In this document: one piece after another, positions 59,738-64,000 of the stretch | How the letters are laid out: every line of letters begins with the position of its first letter | Numbering within the stretch: position 1 is the first letter of the stretch | From: Stomorhina lunata | Lineage: Eukaryota; Arthropoda; Insecta; Diptera; Rhiniidae | Direction: 5' to 3' | Assembly: GCA_933228675.1 (NCBI GenBank) | Contig: OW121743.1 | Location: forward strand, 54,500,903 to 54,564,902 | Length of the DNA stretch: 64,000 nt | Position numbers and translations under genes: made by a program | The notes under the pieces: generated by a model | Databases searched by the model: none | What the model was told of the DNA's origin: nothing | The model's input: only the letters and a program-made list of their open reading frames with translations

Positions 59738-60457
59738 TTTCTATAGAAAAGTTGACGATAGGAAGACTTTTCTATAGAAAAGTTGACGATAGGAAGTCTT
59801 TTCTATAGAAAAGTTGACGATAGGAAGTCTTTTCTATAGAAAAGTTGACGATAGGATGACTTGTCTATAGAAAAGTTGACGATAGGAAGACTTTTCTATA
59901 GAAAAGTTGACGATAGGAAGACTTTTCTATAGAAAAGTTGACGATAGGAAGACTTTTCTATAGAAAAGTTGACGATAGGAAGACTTTTCTATAGAAAAGT
60001 TGACGATAGGAAGACTTTTCTATAGAAAAGTTGACGATAGGAAGACTTTTCTATAGAAAAGTTGACGATAGGAAGACTTTTCTATAGAAAAGTTGACGAT
60101 AGGAAGACTTTTCTATAGAAAAGTTGACGATAGGAAGACTTTTCTATAGAAAAGTTGACGATAGGAAGACTTTTCTATAGAAAAGTTGACGATAGGAAGA
60201 CTTTTCTATAGAAAAGTTGACGATAGGAAGACTTTTCTATAGAAAAGTTGACGATAGGAAGACTTTTCTATAGAAAAGTTGACGATAGGAAGACTTTTCT
60301 ATAGAAAAGTTGACGATAGGAAGACTTTTCTATAGAAAAGTTGACGATAGGAAGACTTTTCTATAGAAAAGTTGACGATAGGAAGACTTTTCTATAGAAA
60401 AGTTGACGATAGGAGGACTTTTCTATAGAAAAGTTGACGATAGGAAGACTTTTCTAA
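59738..60457. repeat. 31-bp palindromic minisatellite array, GTTGACGATAGGAAG type
   Basis: About 22 nearly identical units. The core is the 16-bp perfect palindrome CTTTTCTATAGAAAAG, and the 15-bp linker TTGACGATAGGAAGA is unusually GC-rich and non-palindromic compared with other arrays. Variation is limited to AAGTC, GATGA and GAGGA substitutions. Confidence 0.95.
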
Positions 60458-62099
60458 AACTTACGTTTCTACCATTTTTATAATCAAAAGACCGTAATGA
60501 TGAAAAATTTCTACTGTTGTCAAATGTAACCCAAATAGTTAAATTTTGTAAACTTATGTTATCTACCAAATCTTTGTGTAAAATCCATCAAAAGTTTAAT
60601 TGTAAAACTACCTAAGTCTTAAAAAAAACTGACACCAAAAAGAAATTTTTCCACATCGACTTTCGAAATCTTTTAATAATTCCCCATCACTTTTAGCACT
60701 CCTTTTTAATATCTCCGTCACATTTAATTTACATTTCATTTCTAAATATATTTTAGCAATTTGCCAATTTCCGCATAATTTCTATAATCCATCTTAATTT
60801 GTAGCAACTTAAATATTTTTTACGTTCACATTTCCCTCCCAATGTGTCATAACTATCCCAAAATGTGAATTTAATGGATGATTTTGTAAAATCTAAGATA
60901 TTGCAAAAACAGAAGCTATTAAAAAATGCTCAAGAAAAAAATTATTTGCCTTAAATTTCGTTTTTGTCATCAATAATATGGAGAAGAAATTTTGTGTGTC
61001 AGATAAGTGTCATCGGTAGTTTGCCAAAACTGCACTTAAAACTAAAATGTGTGTTTTTGTTCTGAAAATAGAGCAAAATAGCAAAATTCTAAATTCTAAA
61101 AGATTATGCAGCAACAAGTAAAAATAATAGGGATATTCAAGATATTCAGTGTCTAATTTGCACCAAAAAAGACATATCTAACGATCTATAAGTTTATGAA
61201 CTAAGACAGAGTAACTTCTACTTTAACTATCTGAAGATATAACAGCTGGGACGATATATCGAAACATCCCATATAGATGTATTAGTATTAAGCCCATATA
61301 TATATATTCGTATTCAAAATATACGAATTTTACAGCTGTCGGGCACTTAGTTAAAGAGATATAGCATTTTGAGTGAAGTATGCTAATAAAGCATCAAACT
61401 TTGGTTGGTGATTAGCAAAATTTAAAGTAGAGGTCCCAAAAGGTTGTTACCGACGAAAACGCTTTAATGTTTTCGCTCATAGAAAATTGTTAAATAACAA
61501 TTAAGAAAATTAGAACGAACTAAAGATAGGATCAATGAATTTTTCTGGAAATTTGTTTAATTTTCAATTTGGGAGTGCCCCTATTTTTTTATTTGCAATA
61601 GCATAATCACTGCTAAAACATTAGTAATTAAATGCTACACTTCCTGCTTTTGGCAAAAGAATGTTGCATCTTTGCCTTTAGAAAAGTGCCATTAAATATT
61701 ATAAAAAGAAAAAACTATGAAGGAGTTGTTGGCCAGCAAAACGATGGAAATTTTTTAGAGTAATCTCAAGATATTGCAAGAATTTTATTTCGTGTCATAG
61801 ATTTTGTATTACTATTTATTCATGGTGGTTTTATGACAATAATTTTGGGATATTTATGGCCAGTTTTGACAAGAAATTTCTAATAGTTGTGAAGAATTTA
61901 ATTTAAAGTCGATCCATTATGGCAGAAATGGCCATTATTATTACTGTACATCACAGAGACAAAAATACTTACACATAAAATTATATATGTTCATCGTCGC
62001 CCGATTCATATACAAATTAAAATCGATTCTCCTTAACCCTTATCCTATATTAAAGGATCACAATTTTCCAAATGGTTTTTATTGCTTTTATAATCTTTA
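60458..62099. other. Unassigned AT-rich DNA
   Basis: About 1.6 kb with no gene or repeat family recognised. Confidence 0.4.
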
Positions 62100-62101
62100 A
62101 A

Positions 62102-62146
<45 letters not shown>

Positions 62147-62322
62147 GGATGTGTTTATAAGTATGTAACGTATGGATTCCAAAACGGCTTTTGATGAAAT
62201 TTTCAGGTAATCTTCAGAATACCCAGGCGGGTGACACTGTGAAGTCTGATTTTCGTTATGCGAGCGGAGAGGCGTGGCAAAATGTTTGCTTAGGGCCAGC
62301 AACGTGGACCGGGTCAGCTAGT
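62100..62322 (-). repeat. Retroposon-like interspersed repeat with TA tail
   Basis: On the minus strand it begins ACTAGCTGACCCGG and contains AAATTTCATCAAAAGCCGTTTTGGAATCCATACG. It ends in a (TA)n tail (62105-62142). This start, the 'TTTCATCAAAA.C..TT..GA.TCCAT' middle and the TA-rich end match a repeat pattern widespread in insect genomes, as I remember it. The class is not certain. The 85-codon frame across it is not a gene. Confidence 0.55.
62105..62142. repeat. (TA)n microsatellite
   Basis: An uninterrupted TA run of nearly 40 bp, forming the tail of the adjacent repeat. Confidence 0.95.
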
Positions 62323-62479
62323 ACTCTATAAAAGCATAGGCGTTGTGCGATATAGAAACAGACTACGCATGGTCCTTACAGTTGTACGGAAGAAATGTCT
62401 GGAACTGTTAGTTAGAGAAAGATTCAGGACGGCGATGTATATATCAGTACCAATGAGATGACACAGCAGTTATATATAA

Positions 62480-63115
62480 GGTCGTCAATAGTTTTAGGAT
62501 TACTCATCAGTTCTAGGATAACTCAGCAGTTTTTTCATGAGTCAGAAGTGTTTAAATGACACAGATGTTTTAAGACGACTCAACCGTTTTGGAATAATTT
62601 TAGGATTAGTCTACAGTTTTAGGATGAGTCAGCAGTTTTAGTATGACTTAGCAGTTTAAGGATTACTCAGGAAATTTTGGATGACTCAGCTGTTTAAGAA
62701 TGAGTCAACACTTTTAGGATGTAGCACCAATTTTAGAACGATTCAGTGTTTTTAATAGGACTCAGCGGTTTTAGAATGAATGAGCAGTTTTAGGATGACT
62801 CAGCAGTTTTAGAATGAGTTAATAATTTTAGGTTGAGTCATCAGTTTTATAATGAATCAGCAGTTTTAAGATGAGCCAGCAGTTTCAGAATGGTTCAGTA
62901 GTTTTAAGATGACTTTGCAGTTTCAGGATGAGTCGAAAAACTTAGGATGAATCTGCTGTTTTATAATGAGTCAACAGTTTTAGGGTGTCTCAGCAATTTT
63001 AGAATAAGTCTGTAGTTAAAAGTTGACTCAGAAGTTTTAGAATGGCTTTTAGGATGAGCTAGCAGTTTTAGGATGTGTCACTTTGAGGATGACTCAGCAA
63101 TTTTAAGATGATGTT
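62480..63115. repeat. 19-bp minisatellite rich in TGA(C/G)TCA motifs
   Basis: Degenerate tandem units on the pattern CAGTTTTAGGATGACTCAG. The period is 19 bp where clean (for example 62784-62900). It is unrelated to the CTATAG arrays. By eye about nine units keep an intact TGACTCA or TGAGTCA, the AP-1 consensus. Confidence 0.85.
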
Positions 63116-63384
63116 CATATGTAAATAAGTAAATACAGATAACTGTAGTTATTACACTCTTTCATACAAAAATTGTCCTAAATGTGTTAGTTAAAATAAT
63201 AGTTTCGGTCACTTATTTATTGTAGGGCCTATCGTAAACTCCATTTTCGAAACTTTAATCGCTTCCTAACAGGGATTTCAAAATTACATCAAATTAAGGC
63301 ACCAAGAAATAAAGTAAGTCCCATCCAAAACCAGATTAACGGGGTTGTTATATGTATATAAACTATATTTTCAAGAAAATTGTT
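63116..63384. other. Unassigned DNA with a possible transposon end
   Basis: AGTTTCGGTCACTTATTTATTGTAGGG at about 63201-63227 resembles the right end of the element at 41603-42415. The rest is unassigned. Confidence 0.35.
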
Positions 63385-64000
63385 TGTAAACTATTTTTTT
63401 AGAAAATTTTTTATATGAATATTTTATTGAAAACTTTTTATTCAAAAATTTTTAAAGAACATTTTTTATATACATTTTTTTTTTTGCTTTTTTCAGTTGA
63501 TAAACTGAGCTTTTACTTTTAGTTTACAAACATAATTCGTAATGATTGTATTTATAAAATAGGTAATAATGCGAGGTTTTCGATCTGTCTAAAAGTAGGG
63601 ATACTTCTTTTGAAGATGATGGCCTAACCAACCATCAAAATGCTTCGAAGAATTGGTTGTCCCTCGAAACATTTTTTGGCTTTTATCAATAAATTTTATA
63701 TTACATTACAAATAAATGAAAGAAATTGGGATTAAATGCGAATAATTTTTCTTTTTGAAAATTTTAATCGAAGGTTAAAGAAAGTTTTGTATAGACAATT
63801 TTTTACAGAAAATTTTTTATAGAAAATTTTTTATGGCAAAATGTTTATAACAAAATTTTTACAGCAAATTTTTTATAGAAATTTTTTTATTGCAAATTTC
63901 TTACAGAAAAATTTTTATTGCATATTTTTGATAGAACAATTTTTATAGAAACATTTTTAAAGAAAATATTTTATTAAAAACTTTTATAGAAAATTTCTGA
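63385..64000. repeat. Degenerate AT-rich minisatellite, continues past the window
   Basis: Irregular units of the form TTTTTTATAGAAAATTTT with gaps near 63480-63780, clearest at 63790-64000. They look like a decayed edge of another array of the CTATAG family. Confidence 0.75.

Overview
This window looks like repeat-dominated nuclear DNA from an insect, most likely a higher (calyptrate-type) fly. It is very AT-rich, has CAA/CAG triplet runs, and carries Ty3/gypsy, Tc1/mariner and hAT-like elements plus decayed LINEs. No host protein-coding gene, rRNA or tRNA gene could be supported. The species assignment is inference; I could not search databases.

The most striking content is about 22-23 kb (roughly a third of the window) of short-period minisatellite arrays at nine places: 745-3830, 7478-12525, 13490-16700, 45800-48600, 49028-50830, 51415-55165, 56745-58932, 59738-60457 and 63385 to the window end. 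Periods are 28, 30 or 31 bp. Nearly all units share a palindromic core (TTTTCTATAGAAAA or a close relative). In most arrays the linker between cores is itself framed by a second inverted repeat, and each array has its own linker. They look like one family of palindromic minisatellites that was homogenised separately at each site and inverted several times.

The best coding content is a full-length, very young Ty3/gypsy retrotransposon on the minus strand (18758-28555). It has about 2.19-kb LTRs that look identical apart from one A-run, a TCTT target duplication and an 18-nt tRNA-Lys-type primer site. Gag and pol are open and joined by a textbook -1 frameshift signal: GGGAAAC, an 8-nt spacer and a 9-bp hairpin. 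Pol carries protease, RT, RNase H and a DD35E integrase. No env was found. The long LTRs and Lys primer suggest the Osvaldo/Ulysses lineage.

Two DD41D mariner-type elements lie in opposite orientation. The one at 39674-40978 is full length but has a stop at codon 11. The one at 44388-45441 has lost 250 bp. The first is nested in a hAT-like non-autonomous element (39006-41496). Other TIR elements are at 17209-17371, 28718-29943 (with a smaller one inside), 6469-7480 (a truncated inverted relative), 37884-38463, 41603-42415 (its empty site survives at 43310) and 49494-50074 (inside an array). Decayed LINE pieces lie at 29940-30083, 31862-32345 and 33550-33960. A roughly 0.8-kb interspersed repeat occurs at 4354-5128 and 35111-35921, with fragments at 17876-17980 and about 28600-28710. 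The remaining AT-rich DNA is unassigned.
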